Of a DNA stretch of 64,000 bases, positions 1 through 7,757 are shown piece after piece. Under the pieces are notes generated by a model that saw only the letters and a program-made list of their open reading frames with translations, had not been told where the DNA came from and did not search any database. Positions within the stretch are counted from its first letter, which is position 1, and each line of letters opens with the position of its first letter. The DNA is from Caulobacter flavus (lineage in GTDB: Bacteria > Pseudomonadota > Alphaproteobacteria > Caulobacterales > Caulobacteraceae), in contig NZ_CP026100.1 of assembly GCF_003722335.1 (NCBI RefSeq), positions 2,020,001-2,084,000 on the forward strand, written 5' to 3'. The position numbers were made by a program, and so were the translations under genes.

Positions 1-1
1 T

Positions 2-814
2 CCCGGCTACGGCGCCATGGCCGGCATGCTGGTCGGCGCCCGCAACCCGGTCCCGGCCAGCATCGGCTATTCGGCCACGACCTTCTCGTCGGCGGCCGGG
101 GCGGCCAACTACGCCGTCAGCGCCGAGCCGCTGACCGGCCTGGCGGTCGAGTGGCGCCGCAACTCGCCGTTCGGCCAGGGCGACACCTTGCGCCTGGACA
201 TGACCGCCGGCGGCCAGTCGCTGAACGACAGCTATGCCGGCCGGGCGGTGTCGTACAACGACTATCCCTACGGCGTGAACGCGGCGCGCAGCACCACCGA
301 GGTCGTCGCCTTCGACGGGGCCAAGGGCCTGGTCGAGATGATGTACCGGGTGTCGGGCGTCGACCTGCGCTACGCCAGCGTGGCCGGCTGGCGCTCCACC
401 GACTCGCGCGCCTCGCATTTCGTGGCCCTGGGCCAGCGGGCCACCGACGTCCCGCAGACCGGCAAGGCCGAGTACCAGGGCGTGGTCTCGGCTACCTACA
501 ACGACAACAACTACGCCCTCCCGACGACGGGCAAGGTGGCGATGACGGTGGACTTCGCGGCCGCGTCGCTGACGGGGTCGACCTCCGGCCTGGCGATCAA
601 CTCGGGCCGGCCCGATCCGAACTTCAGCTTCAAGGCCTCGATCGCCAACGCCGAGTTCTCGGGCGACTTCGCCAACGCCGACAACACCCTGTCGGGACCG
701 GTCAAGGGCCTGTTCGCCGGTCCGGGCGCGCCCGAGGCGGTGGGGACGTTCAACGCGACCAAGGCCCCGGCCGGAACCACCTACACCGGCGGCTTCGTGG
801 CGGTGAAGAAGTAG
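2..814 (+). CDS. Transferrin-binding-protein-like (TbpB/Slam-type) surface beta-barrel protein, 5' end cut by window
   Basis: The reading frame is open to the left edge, so the true start is probably upstream; the first ATG inside the window is at 17. The visible part is rich in Gly, Ser, Thr and Asn with alternating polar and hydrophobic residues. Its C-terminus has the GLFAGPGAPEAVGTF pattern followed by a GGFVAVKK end, typical of the C-lobe barrel of TbpB-like or factor-H-binding-like surface lipoproteins. These usually sit on the outer membrane surface and often bind metal or haem carriers. No lipobox is visible because the N-terminus is missing. The ligand cannot be inferred. It converges on the outer membrane protein gene at 894-1550, with a shared hairpin terminator between them. 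Confidence 0.7.
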   Translation, partial: PGYGAMAGMLVGARNPVPASIGYSATTFSSAAGAANYAVSAEPLTGLAVEWRRNSPFGQGDTLRLDMTAGGQSLNDSYAGRAVSYNDYPYGVNAARSTTEVVAFDGAKGLVEMMYRVSGVDLRYASVAGWRSTDSRASHFVALGQRATDVPQTGKAEYQGVVSATYNDNNYALPTTGKVAMTVDFAAASLTGSTSGLAINSGRPDPNFSFKASIANAEFSGDFANADNTLSGPVKGLFAGPGAPEAVGTFNATKAPAGTTYTGGFVAVKK

Positions 815-837
815 GGAGCGCCGGCTCCCCGCAAGAA

Positions 838-873
838 GAAGGGCGCGCCAGGCAAGGCCCGGCGCGCCCTTTT
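838..873. terminator. Bidirectional rho-independent terminator
   Basis: Arms GGGCGCGCC (841-849) and GGCGCGCCC (861-869) form a 9-bp GC stem with an 11-nt loop. An A-rich stretch lies before it and a T-rich stretch after it. It sits between two convergent genes and can serve both. Confidence 0.8.
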
Positions 874-893
874 CGTTTTCAGGTCGGCTCGGC

Positions 894-1550
894 TCAGAAG
901 CCGAAGCGCACGCCGACCAGGGCGCCGGCGCTCGACAGGTCGAACTTCGACTTGCTGTCGCCGCCCGAGGTGCTGGTCTCGACGCGGATCGGGCCGACGC
1001 GCTGGTAGCGGGCCTCGGCGAACAGCGAGACGCGGGGCGAGACCGCGACGCTGGCGCCGGCGATCGCCTGCAGGGTCAGGGCCGAGCCCTTGTCGTCGAG
1101 CAGGCCGTCGTCGATCTTGACCGAGGCCGCGCCGATGCCCGCGCCCAGATAGGGCTTCACCGGGCCGTTGACCGGGAAGTCGTAGTAGGCGTTCAGGTCG
1201 AGGCTGATGGTCTGGGCCTTGTCGCCTTCGAAGGTCTGCGACAGCGGACCCACGCGGACGGTGGTCTCGATGTCCTGGCTGCGGTAGCCGACGGCCAGCT
1301 CGGCGCGCCAGTTGCCTTCCAGCGACGCGCCCCAGGCGCCGGCGAACTGGACGTTGGCGTCGAGGTCGCCTTCGACGCGGCCGCCGGTGAAGCCGTAGTC
1401 GTAGTCGCTCTTGCCGATGTAGCCGGCGGCGACCGAGACGTACTGGCCCTTGGGAGCGGCGGCCGGCGCCTTGGCCGGCTTGGCGTCCTGGGCGCAGGCG
1501 ACGCCGGCGACGGCGAGCGCGGCGACGGCCGTGCTGATGAACAAGCGCAT
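894..1550 (-). CDS. Outer membrane beta-barrel protein (OmpA-like / OMP_b-brl family)
   Basis: A 218-residue protein with a Sec signal peptide (MRLFISTAVAALAVAGVACA, cleavage probably after the AxA-like end near residue 20). Eight or so amphipathic strands follow, with an internal PYLGAGIGAASV segment typical of OmpA/Opa-like small barrels, and the protein ends in a Phe (VGVRFGF), the usual C-terminal BAM signal. It lacks an OmpA peptidoglycan-binding domain. An Ala/Pro/Lys linker lies between signal peptide and barrel (about residues 22-34). Probable structural or porin-like role; function unknown. It lies alone, with about 170 bp upstream to the ABC-F gene. Confidence 0.85.
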   Translation of the reverse strand: MRLFISTAVAALAVAGVACAQDAKPAKAPAAAPKGQYVSVAAGYIGKSDYDYGFTGGRVEGDLDANVQFAGAWGASLEGNWRAELAVGYRSQDIETTVRVGPLSQTFEGDKAQTISLDLNAYYDFPVNGPVKPYLGAGIGAASVKIDDGLLDDKGSALTLQAIAGASVAVSPRVSLFAEARYQRVGPIRVETSTSGGDSKSKFDLSSAGALVGVRFGF

Positions 1551-1723
1551 GAAGTGAAATCCCCCAATAGGTACACGTCCGGGTTGGACGCGTCCGGCGA
1601 TAGGGGGTAAAGTGACGGCTGTAAACTGACGCCCCGAGCAAGCTTGACTGTTTGTCGCCGACTATTGCACGGGCGCAACATTTGGTTGCGTGGCGGTCAT
1701 TTCTTCAACCGTGGCGCGGGCGG
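1551..1723 (-). promoter_or_regulatory. Probable promoter and leader region of the outer membrane barrel gene
   Basis: This 173-bp gap precedes the barrel gene on the minus strand. Read on that strand it contains TTACAG followed about 16-17 bases later by TATCGC, a weak sigma70-like pair, then a GGGGG-rich leader before the ATG. This is a guess from spacing only. Confidence 0.3.
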
Positions 1724-3550
1724 TCAGCCGGCGATGGCCTCGCGCTTTTCCTCCAGCATCAGCCAGTCTTCCTCGGCCTGGGCCAGGTCGGCGCGGGCCT
1801 TGTCGAGGGCCTTCATGATCTTGTCGAAGCCGGCCGGATCGCGGGCGTAGAGGTTGGGGTCGTCCAGCTTCTTCTCCAGGTCGCCGAGGATCTTGGGAGA
1901 ATTGGCGATCAGGGCCTCGCACTCCTCCAGCCGGCGCTGGTCCTTGTAGGACAGCTTGGTGGTCTTCTTCGGAGCGGCGGGCGCGGCCGGGGCGGGCTTG
2001 GGGGCCGGGGCGCCGGTGGCGAAGTCGCCGGTCGCGCCGCGGGCGCCCTTGAAGAAGTCCGGGGCCTGGTCGATCAGGTCGGTCCAGCCGCCGGGCGTCT
2101 CCAGCACGTCGCCGTGGCCGTTCATGGCGATGGTCGAGGTGGCCAGGCGGTCGATGAAGTCGCGATCGTGGCTGACGAGAATGAGGGTTCCCTCGAAATC
2201 GGCCAGCAGCTCCTCCAGCAGGTCCAGCGTGTCCATGTCGAGGTCGTTGGTCGGTTCGTCGAGCACCAGCAGGTTCATCGGCGAGGCCAGGGCGCGGGCC
2301 AGCAGCAGGCGGTTGCGCTCGCCGCCCGACAGGCTGGTGACCGGCTGGCGCAGCTGGGCCTCGGTGAACAGGAACTCCTTGGCGTAGCCGGCGACGTGCT
2401 TGGAGACGCCGCGCACCAGGATGGAGTCGCCGCCCGACGGGGTCAGGAAGTCCCAGACGGTGATCTTTTCCGACAGGGCCAGGCGGTTCTGGTCGACATA
2501 GGCGATCTCCAGATTGGTCCCCAGCTGCACCGTGCCGGCGTCGGCCGGGATCTCGCCCAGCAGCAGGCGCACCAGCGTGGTCTTGCCCGCGCCGTTGGGG
2601 CCCACCAGGGCCACCCGGTCGCCGCGCAGGATGCGGGTGTTGAAGTTCTCGACGATCGTGCGGTCGCCGAAGGTCTTGGTCAGGCCCTTGGCCTCGACCA
2701 CCCGCTTGCCCGACGTGCCCGAGCTCTCGACGGCCATGGTCATCGAGCCGCGCTTCTCGGACTGGATGTCCTTCTTCTCGGCGCGCAGGGCCATTAGGGC
2801 GCGGCGGCGGCCCTCGTTGCGGGCCCGGCGACCCTGGACGCCGCGGGCCAGCCAGGCGTTCTCGACCTCGAGCTTCTTGTTGAGGCGGCGCTCCTCTTCC
2901 GCCTCGGCGGCCAGCACCTGCTCGCTCCAGGCCTCGAATTCGGAAAAGCCCTTGTCGAGGCGGCGCACCTTGCGGTGCTCCAGCCAGAAGGTGCGCTGGG
3001 TGACGCGGTTGAGGAAGGCGCGGTCGTGGCTGACGATCAGCGCCGCGCACTTGGAATTGGCCAGCTCCTCTTCCAGCGTCTGGATGGCGAAGATGTCGAG
3101 GTGGTTGGTGGGCTCGTCCAGCAGCAGCACGTCGGGCTGCTCGGCGAACGCCCGCGCCAGGGCGGCGCGGCGGCGCTCGCCGCCCGACAGCCCCTGCGTG
3201 CTCTGGTCGTAGTTCAGGCCGAAGTCGGCCAGGGTGGCGTGGGCCTCGTAGTCCTGGGCGCCGCCGGCGGTGCAGTAGTCGAGCAGCGTCTCGCCGGTGA
3301 TCTCCGGCTCCTGGCTGACGAACACCACCTTGGCGCCCGGCTGCACGGCGCGCTCGCCGCTGTCGGCCTCGGCGCCCTGGGCGGCCAGCACCTTGAGCAG
3401 GGTCGACTTGCCGGCGCCGTTGCGGCCCACCAGGCAGGCGCGGACGCGCGGCTCCAGGGCCAGGTCGACGCCGTCGAACAAAGGCTTGGCGCCGTCGGCG
3501 AGGCGGACGTCCTTGAGGGCGAGCACGGGGGCGCGGGCGGGGGCGGCCAT
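1724..3550 (-). CDS. uup: ABC-F family ATPase, Uup-like
   Basis: A 608-residue soluble protein with two ABC ATPase domains and no membrane segments. The first domain shows Walker A GRNGAGKSTLL (about 43-53) and signature LSGGERRRAALARAF. The second shows GPNGAGKTTLV and LSGGERNRLLLARAL. Both have LDEPTNHLD/LDEPTNDLD Walker B/D-loop motifs. A basic helical linker joins them, and the last 70 residues form a charged probable coiled coil, as in Uup. ABC-F proteins act on the ribosome or, for Uup, in DNA and ribosome metabolism. Uup is favoured over EttA by the C-terminal extension, but the symbol is an inference. Start chosen at MAAPARAPVLALKDV. Confidence 0.88.
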   Translation of the reverse strand: MAAPARAPVLALKDVRLADGAKPLFDGVDLALEPRVRACLVGRNGAGKSTLLKVLAAQGAEADSGERAVQPGAKVVFVSQEPEITGETLLDYCTAGGAQDYEAHATLADFGLNYDQSTQGLSGGERRRAALARAFAEQPDVLLLDEPTNHLDIFAIQTLEEELANSKCAALIVSHDRAFLNRVTQRTFWLEHRKVRRLDKGFSEFEAWSEQVLAAEAEEERRLNKKLEVENAWLARGVQGRRARNEGRRRALMALRAEKKDIQSEKRGSMTMAVESSGTSGKRVVEAKGLTKTFGDRTIVENFNTRILRGDRVALVGPNGAGKTTLVRLLLGEIPADAGTVQLGTNLEIAYVDQNRLALSEKITVWDFLTPSGGDSILVRGVSKHVAGYAKEFLFTEAQLRQPVTSLSGGERNRLLLARALASPMNLLVLDEPTNDLDMDTLDLLEELLADFEGTLILVSHDRDFIDRLATSTIAMNGHGDVLETPGGWTDLIDQAPDFFKGARGATGDFATGAPAPKPAPAAPAAPKKTTKLSYKDQRRLEECEALIANSPKILGDLEKKLDDPNLYARDPAGFDKIMKALDKARADLAQAEEDWLMLEEKREAIAG

Positions 3551-3654
3551 GGATTAAGTCTTCTTGGTCTTGCGAGGCGGTCGAGGCGAGGAGATGGGGC
3601 CTATAGCAGGGCGCGGGGAGGGGGAAGGCGGAAAGTTGTCTCGTCTGCGACGAG

Positions 3655-3755
3655 CCCCCTCAGTCGGCTTCGCCGACAGCTCCCCCAGAGGGGGAGCATC
3701 TTGCTGACCAGATCCTCCCCCTCTGGGGGAGGTGGCCCGGAGGGCCGGAGGGGGT
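3655..3755. repeat. R1 palindromic repeat pair
   Basis: Two R1 units face each other. The first (3655-3697) carries the TCGGCTTCGCCGA hairpin next to CTCCCCCAGAGGGGGAG. The second (3713-3755) carries CTCCCCCTCTGGGGGAG followed by TGGCCCGGAGGGCC. It occupies the gap between the ABC-F gene and the small membrane protein gene. Confidence 0.85.
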
Positions 3756-3816
3756 CTTCAGCCGCGAACCGCTCGCCCGATTGCCGCCCCCGCCTTCAAC
3801 CTCTACCGTGGCGCGC

Positions 3817-4221
3817 ATGGACGAGGTGGTGAAACCGTCGTGGAAGCGACGCCTGTGGGGCGTGGTCGAGATCGTGCTGGGCGCGACCTTCCTGTGGTGT
3901 GCGCTCGGCGACCGGATCATGCGCTTCATCGACAGCGGCGGCCGCGAGGAGCGCGGCTATCTAGGAGGCCTGCTGGGCCTGGGCGCGGCAGGCCTTCTGG
4001 TGCTGGCCCTGCTGGCGCTGATCGACCGGCGCCTGAAGGGACAGGCCGCCGTCGTGGCCTATCTGACGGTGTTCTCGCTGGTCTGGCTGGCGTTCACGAC
4101 CTGGATGCTGTGGTCGGCCGGCGCCCACGGGGCGTGGCTGACGGGCGCCGCCCTGGCCTTCGGGCCGATCCTCATGGTCTGGGGCGTGGTCTTCGGCTAC
4201 CTGCGCAGGGGCGCGCGCTAG
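3817..4221 (+). CDS. Small integral membrane protein, unknown function
   Basis: A protein of 134 residues from the ATG at 3817 (MDEVVKPSWKRR). An in-frame ATG at 3781 is possible, but the residues it adds (MPPPPSTST) lie next to the repeat and look non-coding. Four hydrophobic segments are predicted: around VVEIVLGATFLWCAL, GLLGLGAAGLLVLALLALI, VVAYLTVFSLVWLAFTTWML and ALAFGPILMVWGVVFGYL. Basic residues precede the first (positive-inside). No catalytic motif seen. It converges on the acyltransferase gene with only 4 bp between stops. Confidence 0.75.
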   Translation: MDEVVKPSWKRRLWGVVEIVLGATFLWCALGDRIMRFIDSGGREERGYLGGLLGLGAAGLLVLALLALIDRRLKGQAAVVAYLTVFSLVWLAFTTWMLWSAGAHGAWLTGAALAFGPILMVWGVVFGYLRRGAR

Positions 4222-4225
4222 GCCC

Positions 4226-5413
4226 TCAAGCCGCCCGCTTCATCGGTTCCTCCACGACCGCCGGAAGCGGCCGCCGCAGCACCCGGTCGCGCAGCCGCAG
4301 GAACGGCCGCTCGACCAGCAGCCACAGCAGGATCGCGGCCGTGAAGTCAGCGGCGAGATAGGCGCCAAGGCCTGTCCAGCCGTGCAGCACGCCGTCGCCC
4401 AGCCGCTCGCGCAGCATGTGCTGAACCGGCTTGTGGACGAGGTAGAGGCTGTAGGCCAGGGTGGCGACGAAGGTGACCGGGGCCAGCGGCAGGCGCCGGA
4501 GGGCCGGTTCGATGTCGAGCAGGGCGCACAGCAGCAGGGTCGCGGCCAGGCAGGCCAGCGGATAGACGACGACCGCGCCCGCCAGATCCAGCGACACCCC
4601 GTCGGCGTGGCGGATGCACAGCACCACCGTCCCGGCGGCGGCGATCAGGCCCAGCGGTCCGGTCAGCCTGGGCGGTGCGAAACGGGCGACGGCGGCGGGG
4701 CGGAACACCCTCGCCGCGGCCAGCAGCACGCCCATGGCCAGGCCGTCCAGGCGGGTCCAGGTGGGATAGTAGATCAGCCGCAGGAAGTCGGCCGGACGCG
4801 TGGCCGGGTCGGCGACGGGGCCGTGCCAGATCGCCCAGCGCAGGGCCATGCCGCCCAGGATCACGGCGGCGCCGAGGGCCAGGGCCGGTCCCGCGCCGCG
4901 CCAGCGGGTCAGGACGAGGACCAGCGGGGGGAGAAGCCAGTAGAAATGCTCCTCCACGCACAGCGACCAGGCCGAGGTGAAGGCGCCGGTGACGCGGTAG
5001 TCGAGGCCGAAGTTCATCGTGAAGGTCAGGAACCTCCACAGCGGCTGGATCGCCTTGCCGTCCGAGAAGTCGGGCAGGGTGAAATAGAGCGCCAGCACCG
5101 CCAGGAAGGCCGGCAGAATGCGGAAGGCGCGGCTGGCCCAGAAGCGCCTGAAGTCGACCCCGTGTCCCCCGGCGATCCCCTTCAGCAGTTGGGCGCCGAT
5201 CAGGTAGCCGCTGAGCACGAAGAAGACGTCGACCCCCAGCCAGCCGAACGGCCGGATCGCCGCCAGCGGCTCGGGCCGGGCGGGACCGGGCATGTGCCAG
5301 GCCATGACCAGCAGGATGGCGGCGGCGCGCAGCAGGTCGGGTCCGTAGGCGCGCCCGTGGGCGTCGCGCGACGGGGCGAAGAGGGCGGTGAGAGCCCCGG
5401 AGACGGCGGTCAT
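4226..5413 (-). CDS. Acyltransferase-3 family membrane protein (OafA/YrhL type)
   Basis: A 395-residue protein with about ten membrane segments. The family hallmarks are present near the start: DLLRAAAILLVMAWH carries the catalytic His of the R-x10-H motif, followed by GWLGVDVFFVLSGYLIG and RFWASRAFRILPAF. CVEEHFYWLLP lies in the middle. These enzymes transfer O-acetyl or other acyl groups to sugars of surface polysaccharide, peptidoglycan or small molecules. The acceptor cannot be told from sequence. No SGNH domain is attached. Start at MTAVSGALTAL. Confidence 0.9.
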   Translation of the reverse strand: MTAVSGALTALFAPSRDAHGRAYGPDLLRAAAILLVMAWHMPGPARPEPLAAIRPFGWLGVDVFFVLSGYLIGAQLLKGIAGGHGVDFRRFWASRAFRILPAFLAVLALYFTLPDFSDGKAIQPLWRFLTFTMNFGLDYRVTGAFTSAWSLCVEEHFYWLLPPLVLVLTRWRGAGPALALGAAVILGGMALRWAIWHGPVADPATRPADFLRLIYYPTWTRLDGLAMGVLLAAARVFRPAAVARFAPPRLTGPLGLIAAAGTVVLCIRHADGVSLDLAGAVVVYPLACLAATLLLCALLDIEPALRRLPLAPVTFVATLAYSLYLVHKPVQHMLRERLGDGVLHGWTGLGAYLAADFTAAILLWLLVERPFLRLRDRVLRRPLPAVVEEPMKRAA

Positions 5414-5524
5414 GATTGTCCCGAAAGGCCGCCGGGAAGCGAGGTCGGCGGCCGGCGGGGATGGTGGCCGATCAACCTTGAGTCGTCACGGGGAAGGGCG
5501 AGGATTTCGGAAGATTTCGAAGCC

Positions 5525-5555
5525 CTGGATCCTCCTCCTGAAGGGCAGGATCCAG
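5525..5555. other. Inverted repeat just after the stop of the gene at 5558-6277
   Basis: CTGGATCCT (5525-5533) and AGGATCCAG (5547-5555) are perfect 9-bp arms around a 13-nt loop, directly downstream of a minus-strand gene. It may be a terminator hairpin, but there is no T run. Confidence 0.4.
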
Positions 5556-5557
5556 CT

Positions 5558-6277
5558 TCAGCGCGCCTGCGCCTGCGCCAGCGCCAGCGCCGCGCGCACC
5601 ACCTTGACCCAGGCCCCGTCGGGGCCGGAGACGCGAACGTGGGCGGGGCCAGGGATCTGGCTGGCGCGCCCCATGAACTTCACCTCGACCGGGGCGCGCA
5701 GCAGGCGGCCGGCGGCGTCGCGGAAGACCAGCAGGGTCATGCCCTCGCCGGTGACGAAGAGCGGGGTCTCGCAGGCGCCGGGGCCGGGCCAGGCGGCGAG
5801 GTCCTGCTGGTCGAGATGGTTCGTCAGATCGCGCAGCGGCATGTCGGCGGGATAGGCGACGCCGGGCGGCGGCGGGGTCAGGCGCACGCCGTCCAGGGTG
5901 AAGGTGTCGGCCGAGGCGCCCTTCAGCCGCTCGACGACGCGGTAGTGGATGCGCACGCCGTTGTCGGCCCAGTCCTCACGAGCGATCTTCAGCACTTCGT
6001 CCATGGTCTTGGGGGCGTCGGGCTCGTCGCCCAGCCAGATCGACCAGCCTTCGGGATTGCGCGTCCCGACCTCGAAGTCCGGGGTCAGGGCCTCGACCCG
6101 CACAAGGTCGATATAGGTCGCGGCCGCGACCATGGTCCGCGCGACCTTGGGGGGCGACAGCCGCGCCTTGGCCGGCCAGCTGGGCGCGGGTACGCAGGCC
6201 AGGGCGGCCGGCGCGGCGACGCAGACGGCGACGGGGGCGGCCAGGAGGGCCGCCAGGGCCAGAGCGCGCGGGGTCAT
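5558..6277 (-). CDS. Secreted protein of unknown function
   Basis: A protein of 239 residues from MTPRALALAALLAAPVAV, a clear signal peptide ending near AALA. The ATG overlaps the stop of the upstream gene (ATGA), so the two are translationally coupled; longer in-frame starts run backwards through that gene and are rejected. The mature part is mixed alpha/beta with a C-terminal GRLLRAPVEVKFMGRASQIPG segment and two or three Cys. No catalytic motif or family recognised. Likely periplasmic and functionally tied to the DUF6250-like partner. Confidence 0.7.
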   Translation of the reverse strand: MTPRALALAALLAAPVAVCVAAPAALACVPAPSWPAKARLSPPKVARTMVAAATYIDLVRVEALTPDFEVGTRNPEGWSIWLGDEPDAPKTMDEVLKIAREDWADNGVRIHYRVVERLKGASADTFTLDGVRLTPPPPGVAYPADMPLRDLTNHLDQQDLAAWPGPGACETPLFVTGEGMTLLVFRDAAGRLLRAPVEVKFMGRASQIPGPAHVRVSGPDGAWVKVVRAALALAQAQAR

Positions 6278-6990
6278 GCCGCCTCCAGCCGCCACACGGT
6301 GAAATCCTTGAACCGCAGGCGGCTCCAGGTGGTGCGCAGGCCAAACCAGCCGGCGGCGTAGGGGTCCTGGTCGCGCATCTCGAAGAGCTTTCGGCCGTCG
6401 GCCCAATACTGGACGAGGCCGTCGTAGGCGACGAGCTGGACGGCCACCCAGCGGTTGGGCTGGAGCAGGGCCCGGGCGTCCTTGAGGTCGTGCTCGGGGA
6501 GCATCGGGCGGTCGCCGGGCCGGCCGACATAGCGGCGCAGGCGGGTGCTGGAATTGTAGTTGCCGCCCTGGCCCACATAGTAGGTCTTCAGGAGGTCGTA
6601 GCCGGCGAAGGCGCCGGTGCGGGGGCTGGCGAAGAGGTCGTCCGGGCTGCGGACGTCGGTCGCCATCCAGAAGGCGTTGAGGTCGCTGATCCGGTCGTTG
6701 CGGCCGCCTTCGTAGACGGCCAGGGCCTGGTATTCGATCAGCACGGGGCCGGTCAGGCGCGGCTTGAACCAGGCGGTGATCCCGGCCGGGGCGTCGAGCT
6801 CGAGGACGCCGTTCTCTGCCGCGACCTTGGAGGGCTGCTCGGCCTCGACGATCCAGTTGGCGAGGCTGTGGGTGAAATCGTCCGTATAGAGACGGTCAGC
6901 CTTGCGCCAGGGCTCGGGGCTTTGCGCGCGGGCGGTGGTAGCCAGCGGCACGGCGAGGGCGGAGAGGGCGAGGGACCGGCGGGTGAGCAT
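6274..6990 (-). CDS. Tat-exported DUF6250-like (concanavalin-fold) protein
   Basis: A 238-residue protein with a twin-arginine start (MLTRRSLALSALAVPLATTARA). The mature domain has a beta-sandwich pattern with an early FTHSLANWIVEAEQ strand, YQALAVYEGGRNDRISDLNAFWMATD in the middle and a late VQYWADGRKLFEMRDQDPY-GWFGLRTTWSRLRF region. These resemble DUF6250 proteins, which occur near polysaccharide-degrading enzymes and probably bind carbohydrate. First gene of a two-gene operon with the secreted protein at 5558-6277. The family call is from memory of the motifs. Confidence 0.7.
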   Translation of the reverse strand: MLTRRSLALSALAVPLATTARAQSPEPWRKADRLYTDDFTHSLANWIVEAEQPSKVAAENGVLELDAPAGITAWFKPRLTGPVLIEYQALAVYEGGRNDRISDLNAFWMATDVRSPDDLFASPRTGAFAGYDLLKTYYVGQGGNYNSSTRLRRYVGRPGDRPMLPEHDLKDARALLQPNRWVAVQLVAYDGLVQYWADGRKLFEMRDQDPYAAGWFGLRTTWSRLRFKDFTVWRLEAA

Positions 6991-7025
6991 GGGGGAAGCC
7001 TTAGCGTGAGCCTGGCTTCCAAGGA

Positions 7026-7207
7026 ACCTCTCCCCGTGGGGGAGGCGATCGCGCAGCGATCGGTGGGGGAGTTGGCGCCGCCGCCTCGGAAGCTGAAAAC
7101 GGCCCCTCTCCGGCCCTCCGGGCCACCTCCCCCAGAGGGGAGGATCTGGTCGGCGCTCTGGATGCTCCCCCCCTGGGGGAGCTGTCGCGGAGCGACTGAG
7201 GGGGGGT
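7026..7207. repeat. R1 repeat cluster (three units)
   Basis: Three R1 units fill the gap between two minus-strand genes. The first (7026-7070) carries the GATCGCGCAGCGATC hairpin. The second (7102-7144) carries CCGGCCCTCCGGGCC with CTCCCCCAGAGGGGAG. The third (7163-7207) carries GTCGCGGAGCGAC. AGCTGAAAAC just before the second unit recurs at two other loci (near 59724 and 63833), so the repeated unit extends beyond the palindromes. Confidence 0.85.
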
Positions 7208-7215
7208 CTGGCTCC

Positions 7216-7704
7216 TCAGTCCTCGTCGGGCTCATACGGCCAGTCGCCCTTGTCGACCATCAGGTCGACAGCGACGAAGTCCATGGCGTCCTCGGGGTCG
7301 TCGAGGCTGGCTTCGCTGATGGTCTGGTCGCGGACCGAGACGCCGGCCTTGTGGGGGCTGTCGGGGTCGCCGGTGATCAGCGGGTGCCACTGGGGCAGGG
7401 TCTTGCCCTCGTGCAGGCGGCGATAGGCGCAGGAGGGGGGCATCCACTCCAGGTCCTCGATGTTGTGCGGCGTCAGCTTGATGCAGTCGGGCACGGTCTT
7501 GCGGCGATTGGGATAGTCGCTGCAGCGGCAGAGGTGGGCGTCGAGCAGCTGGCAGTGCACGCGGGTGGGGATCACCTCGCCGGTGTCTTCGTCTTCGAAG
7601 CGAACCAGGCAGCAAAGGCCGCAGCCGTCGCATAGACTCTCCCACTCGGGGACGGTCATCTGGTGAAGGGATTTCGTCTCCCAGAAAGGTTTGCGCGGCA
7701 TCAT
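7216..7704 (-). CDS. YcgN family cysteine-cluster protein (UPF0260)
   Basis: A 162-residue soluble protein. The Cys cluster CDGCGLCC near the N-terminus, followed by further Cys (VHCQLLDAHLCRCSDY, VPDCIKLT, PPSCAYR), is diagnostic of the UPF0260/YcgN family, presumed to bind zinc or an iron-sulfur cluster. Length is normal for the family and it ends in an acidic tail (YEPDED). Function unknown. It is divergent from the PBP1A gene with only about 50 bp between starts, so promoters overlap. Confidence 0.9.
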   Translation of the reverse strand: MMPRKPFWETKSLHQMTVPEWESLCDGCGLCCLVRFEDEDTGEVIPTRVHCQLLDAHLCRCSDYPNRRKTVPDCIKLTPHNIEDLEWMPPSCAYRRLHEGKTLPQWHPLITGDPDSPHKAGVSVRDQTISEASLDDPEDAMDFVAVDLMVDKGDWPYEPDED

Positions 7705-7757
7705 CCGCGCGTCCTAAACCCAATCGCGACGAAGACCAACCGGACGCAACACCGCAC

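Noticed and set aside
4382-6361. Long plus-strand frame opposite the acyltransferase and secreted protein genes
   Set aside because: Spans two real genes and their gap on the other strand; Gln/Arg/Gly-rich and low complexity.
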